Part shown: positions 42,444 to 51,708 of the stretch, piece after piece | Numbering within the stretch: position 1 is the stretch's first letter | Layout: every line of letters begins with the position of its first letter | Assembly (NCBI RefSeq): GCF_900110275.1 | Contig: NZ_FODC01000003.1 | Location: 744,001 to 808,000 of the forward strand | Direction of reading: 5' to 3' | DNA length: 64,000 nucleotides | Origin: Duganella sp. CF517 | GTDB lineage: Bacteria; Pseudomonadota; Gammaproteobacteria; Burkholderiales; Burkholderiaceae_D | Translations under genes and position numbers: made by a program | Notes under the pieces: generated by a model | What the model saw: the letters and a program-made list of their open reading frames with translations, nothing else | Databases searched by the model: none | Told to the model about the DNA's origin: nothing

Positions 42444-43358
42444 ATGGGCCAGTTCAGACAAATATCCACCTTCGTCGAAGTCGTCTCCCGCGGCAGCCTG
42501 TCGGCCGCCGCCCGTGCCGAGGGCATCGCGCCGGCCATGATCGGGCGCCGCCTGGACGCGCTGGAGAGCCGCCTTGGCGTCAAGCTATTGCAGCGCACCA
42601 CGCGCAAGCTGGCGCTGACCGACGAAGGCGCGGCCTTCCTCGAGGATTGCCAGCGCATCCTGGCGGAACTGGAGGAGGCCGAATCGGCGGTCGCCGAGCG
42701 CAGCGCGCACGCCACCGGCCACCTGATGATTTCCGCGCCGGCCGGCTTCGGCCGCCAGCACGTGGCGCCGCTACTGCCCTCCTTCCTGACCGAGCATCGC
42801 GACGTCACGGCGACGTTGAACATGAGCGATCGCGTGGTCGACATCGTCGGCGAGGGCATCGACGTGGCGATCCGCATCGCCAGCCTGGCCGACTCCAACC
42901 TGGTCAGCGTTAAGCTGGCCGACAACGAGCGGGTGGTGGTCGCCGCGCCGTCCTATCTCAAGCGCTACGGCGAGCCGAAGACGCTGGCCGACCTGGCCAA
43001 GCACAATTGCCTGGCCATCAGCAGCGAGGGCAGCCAGCGCGGCTGGACCTTCCGCGACAACGGCAAGAACGTGGTGTTGAAGGTGAACGGCAACATGGGC
43101 TGCAACGACGGCCAGGTGCTGCACGACTGGGCGCTGGCCGGCAAGGGGCTGGCATGGCGGTCGATGTGGGAGGTGGGCAGCGAGATCGAGGCGGGCAAGC
43201 TGCGAACGGTGCTCGATCATCACGCGGCACCGGGCAACGATATCTACGCGGTGTTCGCGCAGCGCCGGCATTTGCCGCTGCGGATACGGGCGTTTGTGGA
43301 CTTTCTGCGGCATACCTATGCGCAGGGGGATTACTGGCGCAAATCGGGGAAGCAATAA
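42444..43358 (+). CDS. LysR-family transcriptional regulator
   Basis: The product has 304 residues. The N-terminal winged helix-turn-helix is clear (FVEVVSRGSLSAAARAEGIA, then IGRRLDALESRLGVKLLQRT). The effector-binding domain of the LysR type covers residues about 90-295. It is divergent from aceB, so control of malate synthase is likely, but the sequence alone cannot show whether it activates or represses, or which ligand it binds. The closest type by eye is the CrgA/TtdR-like group. The 204-base gap between the genes is AT-rich and should contain both promoters and the LysR sites. Confidence 0.9.
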   Translation: MGQFRQISTFVEVVSRGSLSAAARAEGIAPAMIGRRLDALESRLGVKLLQRTTRKLALTDEGAAFLEDCQRILAELEEAESAVAERSAHATGHLMISAPAGFGRQHVAPLLPSFLTEHRDVTATLNMSDRVVDIVGEGIDVAIRIASLADSNLVSVKLADNERVVVAAPSYLKRYGEPKTLADLAKHNCLAISSEGSQRGWTFRDNGKNVVLKVNGNMGCNDGQVLHDWALAGKGLAWRSMWEVGSEIEAGKLRTVLDHHAAPGNDIYAVFAQRRHLPLRIRAFVDFLRHTYAQGDYWRKSGKQ

Positions 43359-43397
43359 CCCTTATATCGCAGCAACAACAAAACGTTGGACGAAAAA

Positions 43398-43420
43398 AAA
43401 TCCTCGGGTACCGAGGATTT
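43398..43420 (-). terminator. Terminator of the cold-shock gene
   Basis: AAATCCTCG and CGAGGATTT form a perfect 9-base stem with the loop GGTAC. On the minus strand the hairpin is followed by a run of eight T. It lies 25 bases after the cold-shock gene stop and also before the end of the convergent LysR region. Confidence 0.85.
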
Positions 43421-43444
43421 CTTTATTTCGTTTGATTCAGCGTA

Positions 43445-43648
43445 TTACAGAGGCTGAATGTTCGAAGCTTGCTTGCCCTTAGGACCAGCGGTCACTTCAA
43501 AAGAAACACGCTGGTTCTCTTGCAGCGACTTGAAGCCTGCGGACTGAATCGCCGAGAAGTGAGCGAACAGATCTTCGCCGCCTTCGTCAGGGGTGATAAA
43601 GCCGAAGCCCTTCGAATCATTGAACCATTTTACGATACCAGTTGCCAT
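43445..43648 (-). CDS. CspA-family cold-shock protein
   Basis: The product has 67 residues. The RNA-binding motifs are present: KGFGFITPD (RNP1) and [10 protein letters not shown] (RNP2), with the usual start TGIVKWFND and end [11 protein letters not shown]. The protein is a small beta-barrel that binds single-stranded RNA and DNA and melts RNA structure. The ATG at 43646-43648 gives the standard length. A longer open frame upstream is the 5' untranslated leader and not coding. The long leader and a strong -10 box upstream are typical of csp genes regulated after transcription. Confidence 0.95.
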   Translation of the reverse strand: MATGIVKWFNDSKGFGFITPDEGGEDLFAHFSAIQSAGFKSLQENQRVSFEVTAGPKGKQASNIQPL

Positions 43649-43753
43649 TACAATTCCTATTTCAGTTAAGTTGGGCTTGCGCCCGTGATATCGTTTGAGG
43701 CAAGAAAGAAATGACAGACTAACTGCACTACTCTTGAATCTAAACGATCCCGC

Positions 43754-43759
43754 ATTATA
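43754..43759 (-). promoter_or_regulatory. -10 box of the cold-shock gene with long leader
   Basis: On the minus strand TATAAT occurs about 105 bases upstream of the start codon, in a GGGTATAATGCGGG context. The -35 region is weak (TGCTTT, 15 bases away). Transcription from here would give a leader of nearly 100 bases, as in many csp genes. Confidence 0.55.
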
Positions 43760-43939
43760 CCCATTTACGAGAGAAAAGCACGTGTTCACGAAAATAAATG
43801 CAAACCGTCGCTTTTTTTGGTAGAAAAACCGAGTTGTCCGGGCTTCCCCGCCGGTACTTCTTCCCTCGTCCGTGAGTGGTGTAACTGTCACTATAGACAA
43901 GTAAATGATAACTGGTTTGATTTACATCAAGCGCACGTC

Positions 43940-44302
43940 TCAATCGAATAGTGTTGCGTGCGGGTCACGGGCGGCCCAGCGCAGCAGTTTTTCCACCTCG
44001 GGCGGCACCGCCTCCCATCCGGAACCGGCAGCCATCGCCTCGCGCAGCAGGTGCTCGATGCGGCGCGCCTCCCGACCCAGCGTGCCGAAGCCGAAGGTGC
44101 CGGCCGAACCGGCCACGCCGTGCAGCAGCTCGTGCAGCGCGCGCATCGACGCCTCGCCCGGCGCGCCCCCCGCCCCGCTTTCGGCGACGCAGACGGCCAG
44201 CGCCGATGTGATCTTTTCCATCGTCACCGGCACGGTGGCGGCGAATTTGTCGTTTAGCGCCGCCAGGCGGGCGCGGAAATCGGGATCGACTGGAGTGGCC
44301 AT
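43940..44302 (-). CDS. Hpt-domain phosphotransfer protein
   Basis: The product has 120 residues from the ATG at 44300-44302. The helical Hpt domain carries LHELLHGVAGSAGTFGFGTL, where His in HGVAGSAG is the expected phosphorylated residue, followed by REARRIEHLL. Hpt proteins pass phosphate between hybrid histidine kinases and response regulators. No kinase or regulator lies next to it. It starts seven bases after the upp stop on the same strand, so it may be co-transcribed with upp. The partner kinase is unknown. Confidence 0.85.
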   Translation of the reverse strand: MATPVDPDFRARLAALNDKFAATVPVTMEKITSALAVCVAESGAGGAPGEASMRALHELLHGVAGSAGTFGFGTLGREARRIEHLLREAMAAGSGWEAVPPEVEKLLRWAARDPHATLFD

Positions 44303-44309
44303 GGCGTGA

Positions 44310-44960
44310 TTATTTGGTGCCGAAGATCCGGTCGCCGGCATCGCCCAGGCCAGGCACGATGTAGGCGTGATCGTCCAGGTGCGAGTCGAGCGAGGCGCAA
44401 TAGATTTTCACGCCTGGGTGCGACTTCTGGAACACGGTGATGCCTTCCGGCGCGGCCACCAGCGACAGGAAGATGATCTGTTCGTCCGTCACGCCGCGCG
44501 ACTTCAGCACGTCCACCGCGTGCACCGCCGAATTGCCGGTGGCGACCATCGGGTCGCACAGGATGAAGGTGCGCTCGGCCAGATCCGGCAGACGCACCAG
44601 ATACTCCACCGGCTGGTGGGTGTCGGGGTCGCGGAACACGCCGATGTGGCCCACGCGCGCCGACGGCACGAGGTTCAGCAGGCCGTCGCTCATGCCGATG
44701 CCGGCGCGCAGGATCGGCACGATCGCCAGTTTTTTACCGGCGATGACGGGTGCGTCGATGGTCATCAGCGGGGTTTCGATGGTGCGCGTGGTCAGCGGCA
44801 GGTCGCGCGTGATCTCGTAACCCATCAACAGCGTGATTTCCTTGAGCAGTTCGCGGAAGGTACGGGTCGACGTATCTTTCTCGCGCATGTGACTCAGTTT
44901 GTGTTGGATCAGTGGGTGGTCGGTGATGAATAGATTGGGGAAGCGCGGATCTTGTTTCAT
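44310..44960 (-). CDS. upp: Uracil phosphoribosyltransferase
   Basis: The product has 216 residues. The PRPP-binding loop [11 protein letters not shown] and the segments [15 protein letters not shown] and [20 protein letters not shown] are characteristic of Upp. It converts uracil and PRPP to UMP in pyrimidine salvage in the cytoplasm. Length and end match the family. The start ATG at 44958-44960 fits the conserved N-terminus. The Hpt gene follows closely. Confidence 0.96.
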   Translation of the reverse strand: MKQDPRFPNLFITDHPLIQHKLSHMREKDTSTRTFRELLKEITLLMGYEITRDLPLTTRTIETPLMTIDAPVIAGKKLAIVPILRAGIGMSDGLLNLVPSARVGHIGVFRDPDTHQPVEYLVRLPDLAERTFILCDPMVATGNSAVHAVDVLKSRGVTDEQIIFLSLVAAPEGITVFQKSHPGVKIYCASLDSHLDDHAYIVPGLGDAGDRIFGTK

Positions 44961-45008
44961 TGTTTGCTCTTTTTAGACGGGTTGTCGTGTCATGTTCGCC
45001 CCATTATA

Positions 45009-46772
45009 CTAGGCCGGCACCAGCGCCCGACCAAGAATCGCCTCGCAATCCACGCCCGCCGGCAGCCGTCCGAAGGCGCCTCCGGGCTCGCGCGCCAGCC
45101 GCGAGGCGACGAACGCCGACGACACATACGAGGGCGCGTGGCGCAGCAGCAGTCCGGCCTGCACCGCCAGCACCACGCGTTCGGCCAGCAGCCGCGCGCC
45201 GAATTCGTCGGCCTGCGGGCGCTCCAGGTCCGCCAGCAGCGCCTCGGTGTAGCGCACGTAGTTACTGTCACCTTTACTATCACCTTTACTATCACCTTTG
45301 CTATCACCTTTGCCATAACCTTCGCCATGGCCTGCGCCCTGCCCGGCGCCGGCCAGCTCGAGCTCCGCCGCCAGCGCGTCGCGCGCGGCCGGGGTCTTGC
45401 CGAAGGCCCGCAGCAGGTCGAGGCACATCACGTTGCCGGAACCCTCCCAGATCGAATTGACCGGCAGCTCGCGGTACAGGCGCGCCAACGGCCCGTCCTC
45501 GACGTAACCGCTGCCGCCGGCGACCTCCATCGCCTCGGCGCCGAAGGCCGGGCCGCGCTTGCAGATCCAGTATTTGCCGGCCGGCGTCAGGATGCGCGCC
45601 AGCAGCTGCTGCGCCGGATCGCCGCCCTGGTCGAAGCAGCGCGCCAGCCGCATGGCAAACGCGGTGGCAGCCTCCGATTCGAGCGCCAGGTCGGCCAGCA
45701 CGTTGCGCATCAACGGCTGTTCCGACAGCGGCCGGCCGAACGCCGAACGGCCGCGCGCGTGGTGCAGCGCGTGCGTCAACGCGGCGCGCATCGCGCCGGC
45801 GCTACCGAGCACGCAATCGAGCCGGGTGTGGCCGCCCATCTCCAGTATCGTCGGAATGCCGCGTCCCGGCTTGCCGATCAACCAGCCGTGGGCGCCGGTG
45901 AACTCGACCTCCGACGAGGCGTTGGAGCGGTTGCCCACCTTGTCCTTGAGCCGCTGCACGCGAATCTGGTTGCGGCTGCCGTCCGGCAGATAGCGCGGCA
46001 GGAAAAAACACGACAACCCGGCGCCGCCGCCGTCGCCGGTTTGCGCCAGGATCAGGTGCGCGTCGCTCTGCGGCGCCGAGAAGAACCATTTATGGCCGAC
46101 GATGCGATACACGTCGCCGCCCTCGTCGCCGTAGCGCGCTTTCGCATCCGCCGGCGACAGCGGCTCGGCGCGGGTGGTGTTGGCGCGCACGTCGGAACCG
46201 CCCTGTTTCTCCGTCATGCCCATGCCGATGATGGCGCCGCGCTTTTGCTCGACCGGCAAGGAGCGCGGGTCGTATTCCATCGACAGGATCTTCGGCAACC
46301 ATTTGGCGGCGATGGCCGGCGCCTGGCGCAGGGCGGGCACACAGGCATAGGTCATCGTCACCGGGCATTGCGAGCCATTCTCCACCTGTCCGAACAGCAG
46401 ATACTTCGCCGCCCGGGCCACCTGCGCGCCATCGCCGCCCAGCCACGGCGATGCGTGGGCGCCACTCCCTATCAGGAGCGTCATCAGGCGATGCCAGGCC
46501 GGATGGAACTCCACCTCGTCGATGCGGTTGCCGGCCCGGTCGAAGTTGTGCAGGACCGGCGGATGCTGGTTGGCCAGGCGCGCCAGGTCCAGCGTTTCGG
46601 CGCGCCCCAGTTGCTCACCCAGCGCCCGCAGCGCGTCGGCCTGCGCGCCACCGCCTTCGCGCAGCAGCGCTTCCTGCAACGCCGGGTCCGACGTAAACAA
46701 GTTGAAATTCTCCAGCGGCGCGACGGTATTTTGCACCCGATGGGTGTCGAAAGGGGTCTCGAAAGCGTTCAC
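45009..46772 (-). CDS. aidB: AidB-like acyl-CoA dehydrogenase family protein
   Basis: The product has 587 residues. The N-terminal NLFTSDPALQEALLREGG region and the core (CPVTMTYACVPALR, GMGMTEKQGGSDVRANTT, GHKWFFSAPQSDAHLILAQT, YVEDGPLARLYRELPVNSIW EGSGN) match AidB, an FAD protein of the adaptive response to alkylating agents in E. coli. Near the C-terminus four KGDS units in tandem (GKGDSKGDSKGDSKGDS) come from a 12-base DNA repeat at about 45269-45318 that homologues would not be expected to share. It stands alone, with a 310-base gap to the next gene; no ada or alkB lies nearby. Confidence 0.88.
   Translation of the reverse strand: MNAFETPFDTHRVQNTVAPLENFNLFTSDPALQEALLREGGGAQADALRALGEQLGRAETLDLARLANQHPPVLHNFDRAGNRIDEVEFHPAWHRLMTLLIGSGAHASPWLGGDGAQVARAAKYLLFGQVENGSQCPVTMTYACVPALRQAPAIAAKWLPKILSMEYDPRSLPVEQKRGAIIGMGMTEKQGGSDVRANTTRAEPLSPADAKARYGDEGGDVYRIVGHKWFFSAPQSDAHLILAQTGDGGGAGLSCFFLPRYLPDGSRNQIRVQRLKDKVGNRSNASSEVEFTGAHGWLIGKPGRGIPTILEMGGHTRLDCVLGSAGAMRAALTHALHHARGRSAFGRPLSEQPLMRNVLADLALESEAATAFAMRLARCFDQGGDPAQQLLARILTPAGKYWICKRGPAFGAEAMEVAGGSGYVEDGPLARLYRELPVNSIWEGSGNVMCLDLLRAFGKTPAARDALAAELELAGAGQGAGHGEGYGKGDSKGDSKGDSKGDSNYVRYTEALLADLERPQADEFGARLLAERVVLAVQAGLLLRHAPSYVSSAFVASRLAREPGGAFGRLPAGVDCEAILGRALVPA
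45266..45318. repeat. 12-base tandem repeat within aidB
   Basis: The unit is CTATCACCTTTA or a close variant, repeated about four times, which reads KGDS on the coding strand. The unit is a multiple of three, so gain or loss of copies keeps the frame. Slippage could make the length vary between strains. Confidence 0.8.
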
Positions 46773-47082
46773 GGCGGGCTCCTCCCGGGCGGCGCCCGGC
46801 TAATTTGACAAGCCAGACTAGCGCAAACAAAAGTGTCAGGCAAGCGCACGAACCGGCGCCGCGGCCGGTCGTCGCGCGGCGGCGAAAAGCGCCCGCGGCG
46901 GCCCGCCCTTCCCTCTGCCAGCAGGTTTTTAGAGGTTTCTCAATAGAAATGAGTAAAACTCGACAGAATGTTGTCTATTTTCATGTAAATCCAAACTCAT
47001 CAGTGATACATTTCGTTCTGGTTTTGCAAGATAAAAGCAATCCAATTGTTACATGAACAACTTGAAAGCGTAGAACCACGCG
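46773..47082. other. 310-base divergent intergenic region
   Basis: No gene is seen. The half towards 47082 is AT-rich (about 46925-47055) and should contain the promoter of the GGDEF-EAL gene. The half towards aidB is GC-rich with no clear hairpin. The aidB promoter must lie here too. Confidence 0.4.
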
Positions 47083-48831
47083 ATGCAGCCCACTCATCCA
47101 GCACAGCCCGAGCGCGATCAGCGCGACCGATCGGACCACTTCGTGGACCACCTCATGGAGGAGGCTGGCGATGTCGTGTTCCGTCTCGACGCGCTCGGCG
47201 CCATCGCCTTCGCCAGCCGCCGCGCGACCGCGCTGCTGGCGCGTGCGGACGCCCTCGTGGGCGGCACGCTGACCCGATTGATCTGTGAAGCCGACCAGGC
47301 GCCGCTGGCGGCCGCGCTGATCGAGGTGGCCGAATCGCGCGCCACGCGCCTGATCGAAGCGCGCCTAAAGACAGCGGACGCCGAAGTCTGGCACGAACTG
47401 CGGCTCTCCTGCCTGGTCGACCCGCACCACGCGGTCGCCGGGCTGCTGGTCGTCGGGCGCGACATGTCGATCCAGCACGCCACCGAGGAGCGCCTGCGCC
47501 ACATGGCCACGCACGACGCGCTGACCGAGCTGCCCAACCGCCTGCTGCTGTCGGACCGCATGCGCATGGTCATCGCCAACGCGCGCCGCTCCGGCCAGGG
47601 CTTCGCCGTCGCCACCATCGGCATCGATGGCTTCAAGAAGGTCAACGATGGCCTGGGCCATCCGATCGGCGACGCCATGCTGCGCATGGCCGCCGCCCGC
47701 CTGCGCAAGACGCTGCGCGACAGCGACACGCTGGCCCGCGTGGGCGGCGACGAATTCGTCGCCGTGCTGCCCGGCACCGCCACCGACGCCCAGATCAAAC
47801 TGGTCACCGGGCGCCTGATCGCCACGTTGCAGTCGCCGTTCGAGATCGACGGCCACACGATCTATGTCGGCGCCTCGGTCGGCGTGGCCGTCTATCCGAC
47901 CCACGCCGAGGACGAGGTGCGCCTGGTCGCGCTGGCCGATGCCGCCATGTCGCGCGCCAAGGAAACCGGCAAGGCGCGCTGCGTGGTCTACAGCCCCGCC
48001 GACGCCGGCCCGCCGGCGCACGACATCTCGCTCGAGGCGGCGATGTTCCAGGCGGTGCGCGAGGGCGAGTTCCTGCTGTACTACCAGCCCATCGTCGACG
48101 CCAGGACGCGCGAGATCCAGGGCTTCGAGACCTTGATGCGCTGGAAGCATCCGACCCTGGGCATGGTGCCGCCGGCCCGCTTCATCCCCATCGCCGAGAC
48201 CAACGGCTTGATCAACCTGCTGGGCGCCTGGGCGCTCAAGGCCGCCTGCGTCCAGCTCAAACAGTTCGAGGAGGTGGCGAAACGCCCCCTCTACATCTCT
48301 GTTAATATTAGCCCCCGGCAATTCCGCAACGATAAGTTTCTCGACGTGCTCGACGACGCCATCGCGTTCTCGGGCCTACTTGGTGAGCAATTGGTGTTAG
48401 AAATCACAGAAGGCACTTTGATGGTCGATCCGGTCCACGCCGAATCGATCCTGTCCAAAATGGCGGCGCGCAAGGCCCGCATCGCCATCGACGATTTCGG
48501 CACCGGCTACTCGTCGCTCGCCTACCTCAAACGCTTCCCGATTTCGGTGCTCAAGATCGACCGCGCCTTCATCCGCGACCTGCCCGAATCGCAAAAGGAC
48601 GGCGCCATCTGCAACGCCGTGCTCGACCTGGCCAAGCACCTGGACCTGTCGGTGGTGGCCGAGGGCGTCGAAACCGAGCAGCAGATGCAGTTCCTCGAGC
48701 GGCGCGGCTGCCAGTACATCCAGGGCTACCTGACCGGCAAGCCGATGGCCGCCAACGTCGCCCTGGCCGCGCTCAGGGAAAGCATCCACGTCAAGCTGGT
48801 GCCGGCCGAACTGCGACAGGTGGCGCCATGA
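47083..48831 (+). CDS. PAS-GGDEF-EAL cyclic-di-GMP enzyme
   Basis: The product has 582 residues. A PAS-like domain occupies about 20-135. The GGDEF domain (about 140-300) has an intact RVGGDEF active site. The EAL domain (about 320-570) shows QGFETLMRW (EAL reads ETL, the Glu is kept), NISPRQF, DDFGTGYSSL and KIDRAFI. So both synthesis and breakdown of cyclic-di-GMP are possible. No membrane segment is visible, so it senses a cytoplasmic signal. Its stop overlaps the start of the HDOD gene (ATGA), indicating a two-gene operon. Confidence 0.93.
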   Translation: MQPTHPAQPERDQRDRSDHFVDHLMEEAGDVVFRLDALGAIAFASRRATALLARADALVGGTLTRLICEADQAPLAAALIEVAESRATRLIEARLKTADAEVWHELRLSCLVDPHHAVAGLLVVGRDMSIQHATEERLRHMATHDALTELPNRLLLSDRMRMVIANARRSGQGFAVATIGIDGFKKVNDGLGHPIGDAMLRMAAARLRKTLRDSDTLARVGGDEFVAVLPGTATDAQIKLVTGRLIATLQSPFEIDGHTIYVGASVGVAVYPTHAEDEVRLVALADAAMSRAKETGKARCVVYSPADAGPPAHDISLEAAMFQAVREGEFLLYYQPIVDARTREIQGFETLMRWKHPTLGMVPPARFIPIAETNGLINLLGAWALKAACVQLKQFEEVAKRPLYISVNISPRQFRNDKFLDVLDDAIAFSGLLGEQLVLEITEGTLMVDPVHAESILSKMAARKARIAIDDFGTGYSSLAYLKRFPISVLKIDRAFIRDLPESQKDGAICNAVLDLAKHLDLSVVAEGVETEQQMQFLERRGCQYIQGYLTGKPMAANVALAALRESIHVKLVPAELRQVAP

Positions 48832-50324
48832 CGGACAGCTTCAAAGCCAGCACGCCGCTGGGCGACAAAACGCTGGCCCAGCTGTGGGATTGCACGCGCC
48901 GTCGCGGCGACATGCCCGGCTTCGCCAAGGCCATCACCGCCATCCTGAGCGCCATGCGCGGCGAGGACGAGCAGGAATTCAACATGACGCGCACCGTGCT
49001 GTCGGACCCGGTGCTCACGCAAAAGGTGCTGCGGCTGGCCAACAGCGGCATGTACTCGGCCTTCGGCCAGCACGTCAACACCGTCTCGAAGGCGGTGCTG
49101 GTGCTGGGCACCGAGGCGATCGGTCACCTGGCGCTGGGCCTCAAGCTGATCGAGGAGCTGTCCGCCACGTCCGCCGACACCACCATCGCCCACGTCGAAA
49201 TGGAAAAGGCCGTGCTGGCGGGGATCGTCGCCCAGCAAATCGCCTACACGGCCGAAAGCCAGCACGGCGAGGCGGCCGTGGTGTGCTCGATGCTGCATTC
49301 GCTCGGCCGCATGATGATGACGTTCTATATGCCGGAGCGCTGGCACGAGCTGCAGCGCCTGGCCGACCAGGATGGCCGCGCCATCGACGACGTCGCGCCC
49401 GAGATGCTGGGCCTGAGCATGGAGGAAATCGGCCACGCCGCCGCCCTCCACTGGGGACTGCCGGCCAACCTGGTCAAGGGCATGCGCAAACTGGCGCCGG
49501 CCGAGGACGGCGCCGAGGTCAGCGCGTCCGACTGGATCGCCGGCCTGTCGACGATGTCGGCCTTGTGCGCCGAATCGCTGTGGCACGACGACCCGGACGG
49601 CGCAGCCATCGTCAAGCAGCTGACCGAAAGCTATGCCGTGATGCTGGGCGTGGCGCCGTCCAATCTGATGCACGCCATCGAACAGGCCAAGGTGGTGGCG
49701 GCCAACGACCTGACCATCGCCCCGCTGTCGCGTCCCGCCGAGCGGCGCGCCAAGGCGCTGGCCAAGACGCGCCAGCGCGCCGCCGGCAACAAGATCCTGC
49801 TCAGCGGCCTGGCCGACATGCGCGACATGCTCGACACGGCCAGCCCGGGCCAGATGGTGCAAATCGCGCTGGAGACGGTCTACAAGGGGCTGGATTTTTC
49901 GCGCGCGGTGGCCTTCGTGCGCAACCGCAAGGAGAGCCATTATTCGGCCAAGATCTCGTTCGGCGAAGGCACCAGGGAGCTGCTGGCGGCGATGACGTTC
50001 GACGACGCCTACGAACCGAACGTGTTCCACGCCGCCCTCAACAGCGACCGCGTGATCTTCATCGAAAACGCGCGCGACGCCAAGTTCGCCGCCAAGCTGC
50101 CGCTGTGGTGGAAAAGTTCGCTGGCCGAGGCGCGCAGCTTCGTGATCCTGCCGCTGTCGGCCAACGGCCAGCCGGCCGGCTTCCTGTATGGCGACTGGGA
50201 CGACTCGTTCCCGCCGATCCAGCTGAGCCAGACCGAGTTCTCGCTGCTCAACGACATGCGCACCTTGGTGGTGCGCGCGGTGGAGCGGCGCCACGCGCAG
50301 GAAATCGTCAGCAGCCGCGTGTAA
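48828..50324 (+). CDS. HDOD-domain signalling protein
   Basis: The product has 498 residues. The HDOD domain lies at about residues 15-230 (EFNMTRTVLSDPVLTQKVLR with LANSGMYSAFG; MLHSLGRMMMTFYMPERW; ALHWGLPANLVKGMRKL). The region after about 320 looks like a GAF sensor domain (MVQIALETVYKGLDFSRAVA, then SFVILPLSANGQPAGFLYGD). HDOD proteins act as signalling adaptors, often with cyclic-di-GMP enzymes, and lack the catalytic HD residues. The ATGA overlap with the preceding GGDEF-EAL gene suggests that they work together, perhaps in motility or surface behaviour. Confidence 0.9.
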   Translation: MTDSFKASTPLGDKTLAQLWDCTRRRGDMPGFAKAITAILSAMRGEDEQEFNMTRTVLSDPVLTQKVLRLANSGMYSAFGQHVNTVSKAVLVLGTEAIGHLALGLKLIEELSATSADTTIAHVEMEKAVLAGIVAQQIAYTAESQHGEAAVVCSMLHSLGRMMMTFYMPERWHELQRLADQDGRAIDDVAPEMLGLSMEEIGHAAALHWGLPANLVKGMRKLAPAEDGAEVSASDWIAGLSTMSALCAESLWHDDPDGAAIVKQLTESYAVMLGVAPSNLMHAIEQAKVVAANDLTIAPLSRPAERRAKALAKTRQRAAGNKILLSGLADMRDMLDTASPGQMVQIALETVYKGLDFSRAVAFVRNRKESHYSAKISFGEGTRELLAAMTFDDAYEPNVFHAALNSDRVIFIENARDAKFAAKLPLWWKSSLAEARSFVILPLSANGQPAGFLYGDWDDSFPPIQLSQTEFSLLNDMRTLVVRAVERRHAQEIVSSRV

Positions 50325-50344
50325 GCGGCCGCCGGCGCCGGCCC

Positions 50345-51442
50345 TTACAGCGTGATGTCGGGCGTGGATACCTTGACGTCGCCGCACTGGGCGCGGTGCA
50401 TCAGCGCGTGGTCGATCAGCACCAGGGCCAGCATGGCCTCGGCGATCGGCGTGGCGCGGATGCCGACGCACGGATCGTGGCGGCCGAACGTCTCGACCAC
50501 GACCGGGTTGCCGTCCTTGTCGATCGAGTCGCGCGGCGAGCGAATCGACGAGGTCGGCTTGATGGCGATCGACACCGTGATGTCCTGGCCGGTCGAGATG
50601 CCGCCCAGCACGCCGCCGGCGTTGTTGCCGATGAAGCCTTGCGGCGTCAGCGAATCGCCGTGCTCGGTGCCCCTTTGCGCCACCGACTTGAAGCCGGCGC
50701 CGATTTCGACACCCTTGACCGCGTTAATGCCCATCATCGCGTAGGCGATGTCGGCGTCGAGCTTGTCGTAGATCGGCTGGCCCAGGCCCACCGGCACGTT
50801 GCGCGCGATGACGTCGATGCGCGCGCCGATCGAGTCGCCGGCCTTGCGCAGCTCGTCCATCGCCGCCTCCATGCGGGCAATCAGGGCGGCGTCGCCGCTG
50901 GCGGCGAAGAACGGGTTGTCGTGCACGTGCGACCAGTCCTGGAACGGCACCGCGATGTCGCCCAGCTGGCTCATGCAACCGAGGAACTCGGTGCCGTATT
51001 GCTGCTTGAGCCATTTCTTGGCCACGGCCGCCGCGCCCACCACCGGCGCGGTCAGGCGCGCCGACGAGCGGCCGCCGCCGCGCGGATCGCGCACGCCGTA
51101 TTTGTGCCAGTACGTGTAGTCGGCGTGGCCGGGACGGAAACTGTCGACGATGTTGCCGTAATCCTTGCTGCGCTGGTCTTCGTTGCGGATCAGCAGCGCG
51201 ATCGGCGTGCCGGTCGTCACGCCCTGGTAGACGCCGGACAGGATCTCGACCGTGTCGGGCTCCTTGCGCTGGGTGACGTGGCGCGACGTGCCGGGCTTGC
51301 GGCGGTCCAGTTCCGGCTGGATATCGGCTTCGGACAACGGCAAACCCGGCGGGCATCCATCGATCACGCAGCCGATCGCCGGGCCGTGCGACTCGCCAAA
51401 AGTGGTAACAGAAAACAATTTGCCAAATGTATTGCCGGACAT
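50345..51442 (-). CDS. aroC: Chorismate synthase
   Basis: The product has 365 residues from the ATG at 51440-51442, which gives the conserved N-terminus [20 protein letters not shown]. Further signatures are [37 protein letters not shown] and [20 protein letters not shown]. The enzyme uses reduced FMN to convert EPSP to chorismate, the last step of the shikimate pathway. A longer open frame upstream is not conserved and is unlikely to be translated. It is convergent with the HDOD gene (20-base gap). Confidence 0.96.
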   Translation of the reverse strand: MSGNTFGKLFSVTTFGESHGPAIGCVIDGCPPGLPLSEADIQPELDRRKPGTSRHVTQRKEPDTVEILSGVYQGVTTGTPIALLIRNEDQRSKDYGNIVDSFRPGHADYTYWHKYGVRDPRGGGRSSARLTAPVVGAAAVAKKWLKQQYGTEFLGCMSQLGDIAVPFQDWSHVHDNPFFAASGDAALIARMEAAMDELRKAGDSIGARIDVIARNVPVGLGQPIYDKLDADIAYAMMGINAVKGVEIGAGFKSVAQRGTEHGDSLTPQGFIGNNAGGVLGGISTGQDITVSIAIKPTSSIRSPRDSIDKDGNPVVVETFGRHDPCVGIRATPIAEAMLALVLIDHALMHRAQCGDVKVSTPDITL

Positions 51443-51708
51443 AGGAAGAGAATCTTCGGAAAAAGGTGGAAAGTTCCTCATTCTACCAGCCAGCCGCCGC
51501 GCGCGGCCGGCCACGGCAATAATTTGCACAATGGCAATTATCGCTTGGCAAAATATTAGCCGGGTGTGACAACTAACCGACACCTAAGCGGCAAGTTGCA
51601 CACAGGAATGCATCGGCGCGGCCAAAGCGGGGGAAATCCCGCATTCTTTTTGACAATCCGCTATATACTTGATCACAAGAACACCGAGAAATCCTGGAGA
51701 AGCTACAC

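Noticed and set aside
45266..45318. A short CRISPR-like array
   Set aside because: The 12-base units follow each other without spacers and lie in the coding frame of aidB; it is a simple tandem repeat.
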